Assembly (NCBI GenBank): GCA_949127685.1
Contig: CASBPW010000195.1
Span: 1-6,254 of the forward strand
Length of the DNA: 6,254 bases
Source: Candidatus Sivonenia alaskensis PMM_0068
GTDB taxonomy: Bacteria > Cyanobacteriota > Cyanobacteriia > Gloeobacterales > PMM-0068
Reading direction: 5' to 3'
Part shown: in pieces, positions 1-6,254 of the stretch
Layout of the letters: the number at the start of each line of letters is the position of its first letter
Numbering within the stretch: position 1 is the first letter of the stretch
Notes under the pieces: model-generated
Database searches by the model: none
The model's input: only the letters and a program-made list of their open reading frames with translations
What the model was told of the DNA's origin: nothing
Program-made: the position numbers and the translations under genes

Positions 1-651
1 GCTAAACTCCGGCCCGGCGAATGGGTGATTGCCCTAGGCAACCCCCTAAGGTTGAGAAACACGGTGACGGCTGGAATAGTCAGTGCCTTGGCTCGGGGCA
101 GCGATGAAGTAGGCGTTGGTGACAAACGGGTAGATTTTATTCAAACCGATGCTGCGATCAATCCGGGTAATTCGGGCGGGCCCTTGATCAACATCTATGG
201 TCAGGTGGTCGGTATTAACACGGCCATTATTCAAGGGGCTGAAGGTATTGGTTTTGCGATCCCGATTGACGAAGTTCGAAGCATCACAGACCGTTTGATC
301 GCCGATGGTAAGGTGACCCGTCCCTTCATTGGGGTGCAGATGGTTACCCTTTCCCCCGATGTACTGCGCCAATTGAAAGAAGAAGCTGATAAGAGCGTCG
401 TTCTTCCCACCTTGGATAAAGGGGTGCTAGTCCAGCGCGTCATTCCCAAGTCTCCAGCTGCTAAGGGTGGACTGATTGCAGGCGATGTCATTGTGGAAGT
501 GGATAATACCCAGGTTCTAACAGCCAAAGATGTGCAAGAACGAGTAGGCAGCCATCATGTTGGTGAAAAAGTAATGTTTAAAGTGCAGCGCAAATCAGAA
601 GTAAAAATTCTTCAATTGGAAACAGAAGAACTCAAAAACCAATTTAGTTAG
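1..651 (+). CDS. HtrA/Deg-family serine protease with one PDZ domain (5' end outside window)
   Basis: This is the C-terminal 216 residues of a trypsin-like HtrA/Deg (S1C) protease. The frame is open from base 1 (AKLRPGEW...), so the GTG at 25 is internal and not a start. The substrate-cleaving serine lies in GNSGGPL, as Ser58 of the fragment (bases 172-174). The preceding TDAAINP and the following GIGFAIP strands are typical of the family. The catalytic His and Asp and any signal or membrane anchor must lie upstream of the window. A PDZ domain fills about residues 107-212, starting RPFIGVQ and including a GLIAGDVI core. The protein ends directly after it, so there is one PDZ as in cyanobacterial HhoA/HhoB/HtrA, not two as in E. 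coli DegP. These enzymes degrade damaged proteins in the periplasm or thylakoid lumen. One oddity is NPLRLRN where the family usually has NPLGLxN. The three cyanobacterial paralogues cannot be told apart from this fragment. Confidence 0.95.
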   Translation, partial: AKLRPGEWVIALGNPLRLRNTVTAGIVSALARGSDEVGVGDKRVDFIQTDAAINPGNSGGPLINIYGQVVGINTAIIQGAEGIGFAIPIDEVRSITDRLIADGKVTRPFIGVQMVTLSPDVLRQLKEEADKSVVLPTLDKGVLVQRVIPKSPAAKGGLIAGDVIVEVDNTQVLTAKDVQERVGSHHVGEKVMFKVQRKSEVKILQLETEELKNQFS

Positions 652-661
652 ACTCAGTATA

Positions 662-682
662 TATACGTAAAAAGTGCGTATA
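662..682 (+). repeat. Inverted repeat TATACGTA / TGCGTATA overlapping a -10-like hexamer
   Basis: The arms at 662-669 and 675-682 pair over 8 bp with one G-T wobble and a 5-nt loop. The repeat begins 11 nt after the protease stop codon and overlaps the TATAAT at 679-684. It also overlaps the perfect palindrome GTATATATAC at 657-666. It could be an operator, part of a terminator for the protease gene, or chance in AT-rich DNA. Confidence 0.3.
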
Positions 683-684
683 AT
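679..684 (+). promoter_or_regulatory. Candidate -10 element (TATAAT)
   Basis: This is a perfect match to the sigma-70 -10 consensus, in the right orientation to drive the sigma gene. No recognisable -35 lies 16-18 nt upstream (656-661 is AGTATA), and TG sits one base too far upstream for a canonical extended -10. If used, transcription would start near 691 and give a leader of about 245 nt before the ATG at 937. Confidence 0.35.
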
Positions 685-685
685 G

Positions 686-719
686 TTTCCCTAAGAGCCA
701 TACCTTAATCTTAGGGAGA
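686..719 (+). terminator. Stem-loop downstream of the protease gene, possible terminator without a U-tract
   Basis: Bases 686-696 pair with 709-719: an 11-bp stem with one T-G wobble, a CCCTAAG/CTTAGGG core and a 12-nt loop. It starts 35 nt after the protease stop. No run of T follows (GACACTACCC comes next), so it is not a classical intrinsic terminator. It may protect the 3' end of the protease mRNA, terminate weakly, or form the 5' end of a transcript started from the TATAAT at 679. Confidence 0.35.
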
Positions 720-759
720 GACACTACCCGTAGTCATAAATTGAATATAAAGTCTATCT

Positions 760-800
760 GTAGCGTTTGATACGGAAGTCTTAGCCTTTAGAGATAGAGT
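760..800 (+). promoter_or_regulatory. Candidate NtcA-activated promoter upstream of the sigma gene
   Basis: A GTA-N8-TAC site occupies 760-773, preceded by T to give TGTA. It is followed after 21 nt by TAGAGT at 795-800, which fits TAN3T. NtcA, the cyanobacterial nitrogen regulator of the CRP family, binds GTAN8TAC, and its activated promoters typically have a TAN3T -10 element 20-24 nt downstream. With the site centred near -41.5, transcription would start about base 808 and leave a leader of about 130 nt. A competing reading is a sigma-70 -35 TTGATA at 767-772 with a poor -10 (TAGAGA at 789-794). The match is by pattern only. Confidence 0.4.
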
Positions 801-804
801 CTAT

Positions 805-824
805 GTATGGTGGGAACACTATAC
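805..824 (+). other. Leader hairpin with a GNRA-type (GGAA) tetraloop
   Basis: GTATGGTG (805-812) pairs with CACTATAC (817-824) over 8 bp, including one G-U wobble, and encloses the tetraloop GGAA (813-816), a GNRA loop. It lies 112 nt before the sigma gene ATG and would sit at the very 5' end of RNA from the NtcA-like promoter. It could stabilise the mRNA or be part of a larger fold. I do not recognise a named riboswitch. Confidence 0.35.
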
Positions 825-838
825 CTACGGTCTATGTC

Positions 839-940
839 ATGAAAAAAAAGTTAAGCTCTCTGCAACCTCTACTTAACGCTTTCATACTGAACCTATGGCC
901 GGGAATTCTTTCTGCTCAAACTGCGAGGAGTTTAGCATGA
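839..940 (+). CDS. Possible small upstream ORF (33 codons) overlapping the sigma gene start
   Basis: An open frame runs from ATG 839 to TGA 938-940 and meets the sigma gene ATG in the overlap ATGA. The peptide begins MKKK, continues with a mostly hydrophobic stretch containing FILNLW, and ends near SAQTARSLA, so it loosely resembles a short signal peptide. An in-frame ATG at 803 would extend it to 45 residues. Neither ATG has a convincing Shine-Dalgarno sequence; only scattered purines (GAGATAGAG, 791-799) precede 803. A start at ATGATG automatically supplies a TGA in this frame, and a frame of this length stays open by chance quite often. It may be a leader peptide translationally coupled to the sigma gene, or nothing. 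Confidence 0.18.
   Translation: MKKKLSSLQPLLNAFILNLWPGILSAQTARSLA
925..930 (+). promoter_or_regulatory. Ribosome binding site GAGGAG for the sigma gene
   Basis: GAGGAG lies 6 nt before the ATG at 937. The in-frame ATG at 895, which would add 14 residues (MAGNSFC...), has no purine-rich site at a suitable distance. This site therefore decides the start in favour of 937. Confidence 0.7.
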
Positions 941-2055
941 TGACCACCAATCCAATCTGGAACGAGGCATTCGGACCCGAGCAACTCCAGGCCCCTGAGT
1001 TAGAAGAACTAGAAATGTTAGCGGCGTTCACGGAAGAGCCGGAACGCTCCGTTATGGTAGAAAGTGAACTTCCTGCCCGTCCGGCATCTAAAGCGGGAAC
1101 CGATGATTTGGTTCGGATGTACCTCCAAGAAATTGGTCGTGTCCCTTTGCTCAAAGCGTCAGAAGAAATTGAATTAGCTCGTCGTATTGCAGATTGGTTG
1201 GTTATGGAAGAGGCTAGACTCGCCCTGGAGGCTGAGTTGGAGCGCATACCGACGGATTCAGAGATGGCTGCGGTGTTGAAACTGATGGTTCCAGAGTATC
1301 GCCGTAAGGTCCATGAAGGTAAAAAGGCAAAAGCACATTTGATCAAGGCTAATTTACGACTGGTGGTCTCTGTGGCCAAGAAATACCAGGGCAGAGGTTT
1401 GGCTTTACTAGATCTGATCCAGGAAGGGACCTTGGGCTTGATTCGGGCCGCCGAAAAATTTGATCATACTCGCGGTTTTAAATTCTCTACCTATGCCACC
1501 TGGTGGATTCGCCAGGGCATTACCCGTGCGATTGCGATGCAGGCTCGGACTATTCGCCTCCCGGTTCACATCGTAGAGAAGGTGAATAAGATTAAGAAGG
1601 TGACTCGTCAGCTGTCTCAGCAGTTTGGACGTACACCCACGGAGCGAGAAGTGGCAGACGCCGTGGATATGGAGCCGGAACAATTACGCTTCGTCCGGAG
1701 GGCCATTCAGCTCCCTGTTTCTTTGGAAACCCCAGTAGGCCGGGAAGAAGACACAGCGCTAGGAGACTTGATTCAGGCTCCAGGAGATATGCCTGAGCAG
1801 AGTGTGATTCGCACCTTGATGCGTCAGGACTTAGAGTCTCTACTCGAAACACTGACGGGTCGTGAACGCGATGTACTGCGTCTACGCTATGGTTTGGTCG
1901 ATGGTCGAACCCGGACTTTAGACGAGGTTGGTCAGCATTTTACGTTGACCCGCGAACGCATTCGTCAGATCGAATCGCGAGCCCTGCGTAAATTGCGTCA
2001 TCCCCTGCGTCTGCAAAAGGTCCGGGAATATTTAGAAGGTATCGAGCTGACATAG
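937..2055 (+). CDS. RNA polymerase sigma-70 factor, primary-type family (probably group 2)
   Basis: This 372-residue sigma factor directs RNA polymerase to promoters. The N-terminus (1-54) is short and acidic, with no full region 1.1. Region 1.2 is about 55-88 (DLVRMYLQEIGRVPLL). Region 2 is about 131-209, with the core-binding DLIQEGTLGLIRA and the -10-melting FKFSTYATWWIRQ. Region 3 is about 210-285, and region 4 about 295-365, with the -35-reading helix-turn-helix at 326-356 (LTRERIRQIESRAL). All DNA- and core-binding regions look intact. Regions 1.2, 3.2 and 4 resemble cyanobacterial SigA, but MQARTIRLPVHIVEKVNKIKK in and after region 2.4 differs from the nearly invariant SigA segment. 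I therefore infer a non-essential group 2 factor, of the kind that responds to nitrogen, light or stress; which Sig letter it carries is unclear. The 895 start is an alternative. The gene is followed after 18 bp by an ABC-F gene and preceded by a possible NtcA promoter. Confidence 0.93.
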   Translation: MMTTNPIWNEAFGPEQLQAPELEELEMLAAFTEEPERSVMVESELPARPASKAGTDDLVRMYLQEIGRVPLLKASEEIELARRIADWLVMEEARLALEAELERIPTDSEMAAVLKLMVPEYRRKVHEGKKAKAHLIKANLRLVVSVAKKYQGRGLALLDLIQEGTLGLIRAAEKFDHTRGFKFSTYATWWIRQGITRAIAMQARTIRLPVHIVEKVNKIKKVTRQLSQQFGRTPTEREVADAVDMEPEQLRFVRRAIQLPVSLETPVGREEDTALGDLIQAPGDMPEQSVIRTLMRQDLESLLETLTGRERDVLRLRYGLVDGRTRTLDEVGQHFTLTRERIRQIESRALRKLRHPLRLQKVREYLEGIELT

Positions 2056-2073
2056 TCCTGGATAATAGGATGG

Positions 2074-3993
2074 ATGAGCATCGTTACTTTGCAATCTGTC
2101 CAAAAACAGTTTGGTCTCAAGACCCTGTTGAATCAGGCCAGCTTTAGCCTGGATATCTCAGATAAGGTCGGCCTTATCGGCACCAATGGTTCTGGCAAAT
2201 CGACCCTGCTGAAGATGATTGCTGGCCTAGAGCCCCCCGATGGAGGCCAGATTCTGATCAATTCGGGGATTCGGACGGTTTATTTACCGCAAGACCCTGA
2301 CTTGGATGAGAACCATACCGTCCTAGAACAAGTGTTCGCCGAAAGTGGCGAAGACATGAATCTTGTGCGTGACTATGAACAGATTTCTGCCCAATTGTTG
2401 CACGATCCGACCAATACAGCCTTGAGTGCTCGCCTGTCTGAGATTTCCCATCGCATGGATGATTGTGGGGCTTGGGAATTAGAAACGAAGGCCAAAATCA
2501 TCCTGACCAAACTGGGCATTGAAGATATGGAGGCTCGGATTGGGACGCTATCCGGGGGATATCGCAAGCGGGTCGCGCTTGCGGCGGCGCTCCTGTCTGA
2601 ACCCGATGCGCTGCTTATGGATGAACCGACGAACCATTTGGATGCTCTGTCGGTGGAGTGGTTACAAAATTATTTGAATCGCTACCGGGGAGCGATCTTA
2701 CTGATTACCCATGACCGCTATTTCTTAGATCAAGTAACCAATCGGATTTTTGAAATCGACCGGGGAGACCTCTATCCCTACAACGGTAATTATTCCTATT
2801 ACCTAGAGAAGAAGGCTTTGGCGGAGGAGTCTGCAGCCAGCACCCAGCGCAAACATCAGGGCATTCTGCGTCGTGAGTTGGAGTGGTTACGACGAGGACC
2901 AAAAGCCCGTAGTACGAAACAGAAAGCCCGCATTGAACGGGCCCATGCCTTAAGAGATACAGAGTTCAAGCAAGCTCATGGCAGGGTAGATATTGCTACG
3001 CCAACCCGTCGCATCGGCAAGAAGGTTATTGAACTTACCAATGTTTCCAAGGCCTATGAAGGACGCACCTTCATCAAAAACTTTACCTATGAATTTAGTC
3101 CTGAAGACCGCATCGGCATTATTGGGGGTAATGGGGTCGGCAAATCCACGTTGATGGATATCATCACCGGTCGCATTCAACCCGATGCTGGCAAGGTTGA
3201 GATTGGGGGTACGGTTCATATTGGTTACTTTGACCAAAATTCAGAAGCCTTATTCACGGCCATGAATGATAAACAACGGGTGATCGACTACATCAAAGAA
3301 GAAGGTGAATTTATCAAAATCGCGGATGGCACCCAAATTAGTGCCTCTCAAATGCTAGAGCGCTTTCTCTTTCCAGGCAGTCAACAGTATGCTCCAGTTG
3401 AAAATCTCTCTGGAGGAGAAAAACGCCGTTTATTTCTTTTACGAGTCTTAATGGGCGCACCGAATGTCTTGATTCTGGATGAACCCACTAATGATCTGGA
3501 TGTACAGACGCTTTCTGTCCTTGAAGAATATCTAGAAGATTTTGCTGGTTGTGTCCTGGTGGTCTCCCATGACCGTTATTTTTTAGACCGTGTTGTAGAT
3601 ACGATTTTTGCTTTTGAGCCGGGCGGGACCCTACACCAATATCCAGGGAATTATTCTACGTATTTGGATTTTAAAAAGGCAGAGGAAGTATCGTCTAGCC
3701 AGCTGCAAGATAGTCAAAAGCCAAAACAAGGCCAGACGAAAGAATTGCCTATCCCAACGAATACAAACCATAAAGTTCGAAAACTTTCTAACAAGGAAAA
3801 GCGCGAATTTGCAACGATTGAAGGCAAGATTGCTGCGATAGAAGTGGAAAAGGCTGAAATTGAACAAGTCCTGATTTCACCTCCCAGTGATTTTGTGAAG
3901 GTACAGGAGCTTTACGAAAAATTAGAGTCTCTAAACCAAGCAATTGAAACAGCGACAGAACGTTGGTTAGAGTTGGCAGAAATTGAATCGTAA
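2074..3993 (+). CDS. ABC-F family ATPase, Uup-like
   Basis: This 639-residue soluble protein has two ATP-binding cassettes and no membrane segment. Cassette 1 has Walker A GTNGSGKST (36-44), signature LSGGYRKR (159-166), Walker B with DEPTNHLD (183-190, catalytic Glu184) and His213. Cassette 2 has Walker A GGNGVGKST (351-359), signature LSGGEKRR (445-452), Walker B with DEPTNDLD (469-476, Glu470) and His499. The basic helical linker (about 248-300, with WLRRGPKARSTKQKARI) is the segment that contacts tRNA in the ribosomal E site in known ABC-F proteins. A charged coiled coil follows at about 565-635, as in Uup. ABC-F proteins act on the ribosome, not in transport; Uup is linked to ribosome function and DNA-junction stability. 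The start at 2074 gives the usual MSIVTLQSV opening, with AGGA only 3 nt upstream. The 18-bp gap after the sigma gene suggests one operon. Every catalytic residue is present. Which ABC-F subfamily it belongs to is less sure than the family. Confidence 0.95.
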   Translation: MSIVTLQSVQKQFGLKTLLNQASFSLDISDKVGLIGTNGSGKSTLLKMIAGLEPPDGGQILINSGIRTVYLPQDPDLDENHTVLEQVFAESGEDMNLVRDYEQISAQLLHDPTNTALSARLSEISHRMDDCGAWELETKAKIILTKLGIEDMEARIGTLSGGYRKRVALAAALLSEPDALLMDEPTNHLDALSVEWLQNYLNRYRGAILLITHDRYFLDQVTNRIFEIDRGDLYPYNGNYSYYLEKKALAEESAASTQRKHQGILRRELEWLRRGPKARSTKQKARIERAHALRDTEFKQAHGRVDIATPTRRIGKKVIELTNVSKAYEGRTFIKNFTYEFSPEDRIGIIGGNGVGKSTLMDIITGRIQPDAGKVEIGGTVHIGYFDQNSEALFTAMNDKQRVIDYIKEEGEFIKIADGTQISASQMLERFLFPGSQQYAPVENLSGGEKRRLFLLRVLMGAPNVLILDEPTNDLDVQTLSVLEEYLEDFAGCVLVVSHDRYFLDRVVDTIFAFEPGGTLHQYPGNYSTYLDFKKAEEVSSSQLQDSQKPKQGQTKELPIPTNTNHKVRKLSNKEKREFATIEGKIAAIEVEKAEIEQVLISPPSDFVKVQELYEKLESLNQAIETATERWLELAEIES

Positions 3994-4009
3994 GGGGGAT
4001 GCTCCTCGG

Positions 4010-6254
4010 CTAAGTCATGATGGACCCTTGCATCAGACGTTCTAATCGTTTCTTCAACTCTATTTTCAGTAAGGGATAACTACGCAATGCTGGATCTTCG
4101 GCAATAATCTCTTGTGCTTTGACCCGAGCCAGCTCTAGCGTACTTTGGTCATCCACCAGCGAAGCAAGAGCCAGGTCTGGCAATCCTGATTGACGGCTCC
4201 CGAGGACTTCACCTGGCCCCCTTAGCCGAAGATCCATTTCTGCAATCACAAAACCATCATTGGATTGCGCTAGAACATTTAAGCGTTGAAGCGCGTACTC
4301 CCCCTGACTATGGGTGATCAATACACAAAAACTCTGGGCGGCTCCCCGACCGACCCGACCTCTTAACTGGTGCAGTTGGGCAAGGCCAAAACGTTCTGCA
4401 TGTTCGATGACCATCACCGAAGCATTGGGCACATCCACCCCTACTTCAATAACGGTCGTTGAGACGAGGATATGCAGCTGATTGTCTCGAAACTGGTTAA
4501 TGATCGCATCTTTTTCCTCGGATTTCATTCGACCATGTAAGAGACCGACTTGAAAGTCAGAAAAAACTTGGGATAAATGCTCATATTCCTCGGTGGCAGA
4601 CTTTAGGTCTAGCTTTTCTGATTCTTCGATTAAGGGAAGCACCACATAAATTTGATATCCTTCTGCCAATTGACGACGCATGAGGTCATGGACTGGACTG
4701 CGGTCACGAGGACGGACGACGGAGGTATGGATGGGCTTTCTGCCTGGAGGTAATTCATCAATTTGACTGACATCGAGATCCCCATGCAAGGTGAGGGCCA
4801 ATGTTCGGGGTATCGGTGTTGCTGTCATCGTTAAAACATCAGGATTGCGACCTTTATTTTGGAGTTTTGCGCGCTGTTGGACCCCAAAACGATGCTGCTC
4901 ATCAATGACGGCTAGACCAAGATTCTGGAATTGAACGGCCTCTTGAATGAGGGCATGGGTCCCCACCAGAATTTTTAGCTCTCCTGTTTCCAACTGTCGC
5001 AAAATTTCTCGACGTTTGGCCGCTCGCACAGACCCCGTCAGTAACTCCACAGGAATATGCAATTGAGTGAACCACTGCACTAATTTACGGTAATGCTGTT
5101 CTGCCAACACTTCGGTTGGGGCCATAAAGGCGGCTTGATATCCTGATTCCAACACCGCCAAGATAGAGACTACGGCCACTACTGTTTTTCCAGAACCTAC
5201 ATCTCCTTGGACGAGACGGTTCATCGGTTGCGGAGCCGCTAAATCAGCCAGGATTTGCTCAATTACTCTTTTTTGAGCATCGGTTAGGGAGAATGGTAAT
5301 AATTTATAGAAATCATGGATCAACTTCCCTTGCGTCTGAAAAGAGATCCCTGGTTCCTGTTCTTTCTGTTGCCAACGTCTGCGCAAGAGTCCTAGCTGCA
5401 AAAAGAAAAATTCATCAAATACTAAGCGTTGACGCGCTCTTTTAAGGTCTTCGCTAGTCTCCGGAAAGTGTACCTTCCAAATAGCTTGGGGCAGATCCAG
5501 GAAGGATAACTCTTGTCTCAAAGAAAGCGGGAGAGGCTCACCCAAAGCTTCAGCATAGGGCAGTGCCCGTTGCACCGCGCGACGAATCAGACTTGCGGGG
5601 ACGCCTTCCGTCAAGGCATAGATCGGGATAATCTTTCCCTTAAAGAAACCACCTTCTTCATCGAGGACTTCTATTTCTGGCTTATCAAGAGATAATCCGC
5701 TCACATTCTTTTTCACTAAGCCACTCACGGCAACCGTGCTGTTCAACGGAAAATTTTTCTTCTGGAGTTCTTGCCAACCTCGGTTCACAAATCGTGGTCC
5801 CGCAAAAAATTGACTGACCTTAATTCGACCGGATGAATCACCTACTACGAGGCTAAGAATACACAGTTTATGATTTTTGGGACTGGTAAAGCAGCTTACC
5901 TGCCGGACCTTACCGACGAGCGTGACCGTCTCTCCTGGTTGGATTTGTTTAATCAATTTCTGATTGGAATAATCTGCATAATCCCGTGGATAGTAGCGCA
6001 GTAAATCCTCTATATGCAGAATCCCTAACTTGGCTAATGCCTGAGCCCCCTTCGAACCAATGCCCTTCAATTGAGCAATAGAATTTTCTAGGCTTTGGGT
6101 TGGACGTTCTGCCCTAGCAGGGAGGTTCTCCTGATAGGAGGCCTTAGATTCTTTAACTTCCCTAGGGCGAACTTCTCCCTGACAAGTGAGCTGATAGAGA
6201 AAGCGTCGGGTTTCTGCAATCAGAGAACGGCGACCAGGCAATTCCAAAACTTCA
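4010..6254 (-). CDS. recG: ATP-dependent DNA helicase RecG (5' end outside window)
   Basis: RecG remodels stalled replication forks and branch-migrates Holliday junctions. Residues here count from a TTG at 6247-6245, which is not necessarily the start: the frame stays open (GAA GTT) to the window edge. A helix-hairpin-helix-like LKGIGSKGAQALAKLG (60-75) leads into the OB-fold wedge domain (about 100-195), which splits the DNA. Helicase motifs follow: Walker A GDVGSGKT (348-355), Ia MAPTEVLAEQ (375-384), DEQH box (449-452), TATP (475-478), motif V TTVIEVGVDVP (597-607) and motif VI QLRGRVGRG (627-635). The C-terminal RecG region (about 670-740, GPGEVLGSRQSGLPD) is complete. E. coli RecG (693 aa) begins only about a dozen residues before the motif matching residue 60, so this protein has an extra N-terminal segment of more than 45 residues, part of it outside the window; this fits longer cyanobacterial RecG. 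It faces the ABC-F gene, so the two are not co-transcribed. Confidence 0.96.
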   Translation of the reverse strand, partial: EVLELPGRRSLIAETRRFLYQLTCQGEVRPREVKESKASYQENLPARAERPTQSLENSIAQLKGIGSKGAQALAKLGILHIEDLLRYYPRDYADYSNQKLIKQIQPGETVTLVGKVRQVSCFTSPKNHKLCILSLVVGDSSGRIKVSQFFAGPRFVNRGWQELQKKNFPLNSTVAVSGLVKKNVSGLSLDKPEIEVLDEEGGFFKGKIIPIYALTEGVPASLIRRAVQRALPYAEALGEPLPLSLRQELSFLDLPQAIWKVHFPETSEDLKRARQRLVFDEFFFLQLGLLRRRWQQKEQEPGISFQTQGKLIHDFYKLLPFSLTDAQKRVIEQILADLAAPQPMNRLVQGDVGSGKTVVAVVSILAVLESGYQAAFMAPTEVLAEQHYRKLVQWFTQLHIPVELLTGSVRAAKRREILRQLETGELKILVGTHALIQEAVQFQNLGLAVIDEQHRFGVQQRAKLQNKGRNPDVLTMTATPIPRTLALTLHGDLDVSQIDELPPGRKPIHTSVVRPRDRSPVHDLMRRQLAEGYQIYVVLPLIEESEKLDLKSATEEYEHLSQVFSDFQVGLLHGRMKSEEKDAIINQFRDNQLHILVSTTVIEVGVDVPNASVMVIEHAERFGLAQLHQLRGRVGRGAAQSFCVLITHSQGEYALQRLNVLAQSNDGFVIAEMDLRLRGPGEVLGSRQSGLPDLALASLVDDQSTLELARVKAQEIIAEDPALRSYPLLKIELKKRLERLMQGSIMT

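Noticed and set aside
614..644. Inverted repeat AATTGG/CCAATT at the end of the protease gene
   Set aside because: It has only 6 bp with a 19-nt loop, lies inside coding sequence, and no T-run follows.
895..936. Upstream ATG at 895 as the sigma gene start
   Set aside because: There is no Shine-Dalgarno sequence before it, while GAGGAG sits 6 nt before the ATG at 937. The extra 14 residues are not part of any conserved sigma region. It is kept only as an alternative.
882..1379. A 165-codon open frame on the minus strand opposite the sigma gene
   Set aside because: It is antisense to well-conserved sigma regions, its translation is serine-rich with no recognisable domain, and no ribosome binding site supports it. 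It is a codon-bias shadow.
3608..3867. Overlapping short frames on both strands within the 3' part of the ABC-F gene
   Set aside because: They lie wholly inside the intact ABC-F coding sequence and show no family features.
1..6254. Mobile elements, CRISPR array, tRNA or rRNA, prophage or defence genes
   Set aside because: None is visible. Almost all of the window is taken up by four conserved chromosomal genes, and the leader at 652-936 shows no terminal repeats, transposase fragments or regularly spaced repeats.

Overview
The window looks like a piece of a cyanobacterial chromosome. The protein sequences match the cyanobacterial forms of four families. These are an HtrA/Deg protease ending in a single PDZ domain, a short primary-type sigma-70 factor of the kind cyanobacteria carry in several copies, an ABC-F ATPase with the linker and C-terminal coiled coil I associate with cyanobacterial Uup-like proteins, and a RecG with an N-terminal extension before the wedge domain. 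Base composition is moderate and the non-coding leader is AT-rich. I saw no HIP1 octamer (GCGATCGC) on reading through, so the genus cannot be named from that; an Acaryochloris-like lineage is only a guess.

Layout: (1) 1-651 (+) is the C-terminal part of an HtrA/Deg serine protease, cut by the left edge. (2) 652-936 is a 285-bp non-coding leader. It holds two good hairpins, a perfect TATAAT hexamer, a GTA-N8-TAC site followed 21 nt later by a TAN3T hexamer (the layout of an NtcA-activated promoter), and a short open frame that ends across the next start codon. (3) 937-2055 (+) is a sigma-70 factor, best started at 937 because of a GAGGAG ribosome binding site. (4) 2074-3993 (+) is an ABC-F ATPase, 18 bp downstream and probably in the same operon. 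(5) 4010-6254 (-) is recG, convergent with the ABC-F gene across a 16-bp gap and cut by the right edge at its 5' end.

The genes are mostly chromosomal housekeeping: envelope protein quality control, promoter selection, ribosome-associated ATPase activity and replication-fork repair. I see no phage genes, transposons, CRISPR arrays, tRNAs or rRNAs, and no evidence of a new multi-gene system. The most interesting stretch is the sigma gene leader. Its NtcA-like site would link this sigma factor to nitrogen status, and its hairpins and small upstream frame suggest post-transcriptional control. Both ideas are inferences from short motifs.
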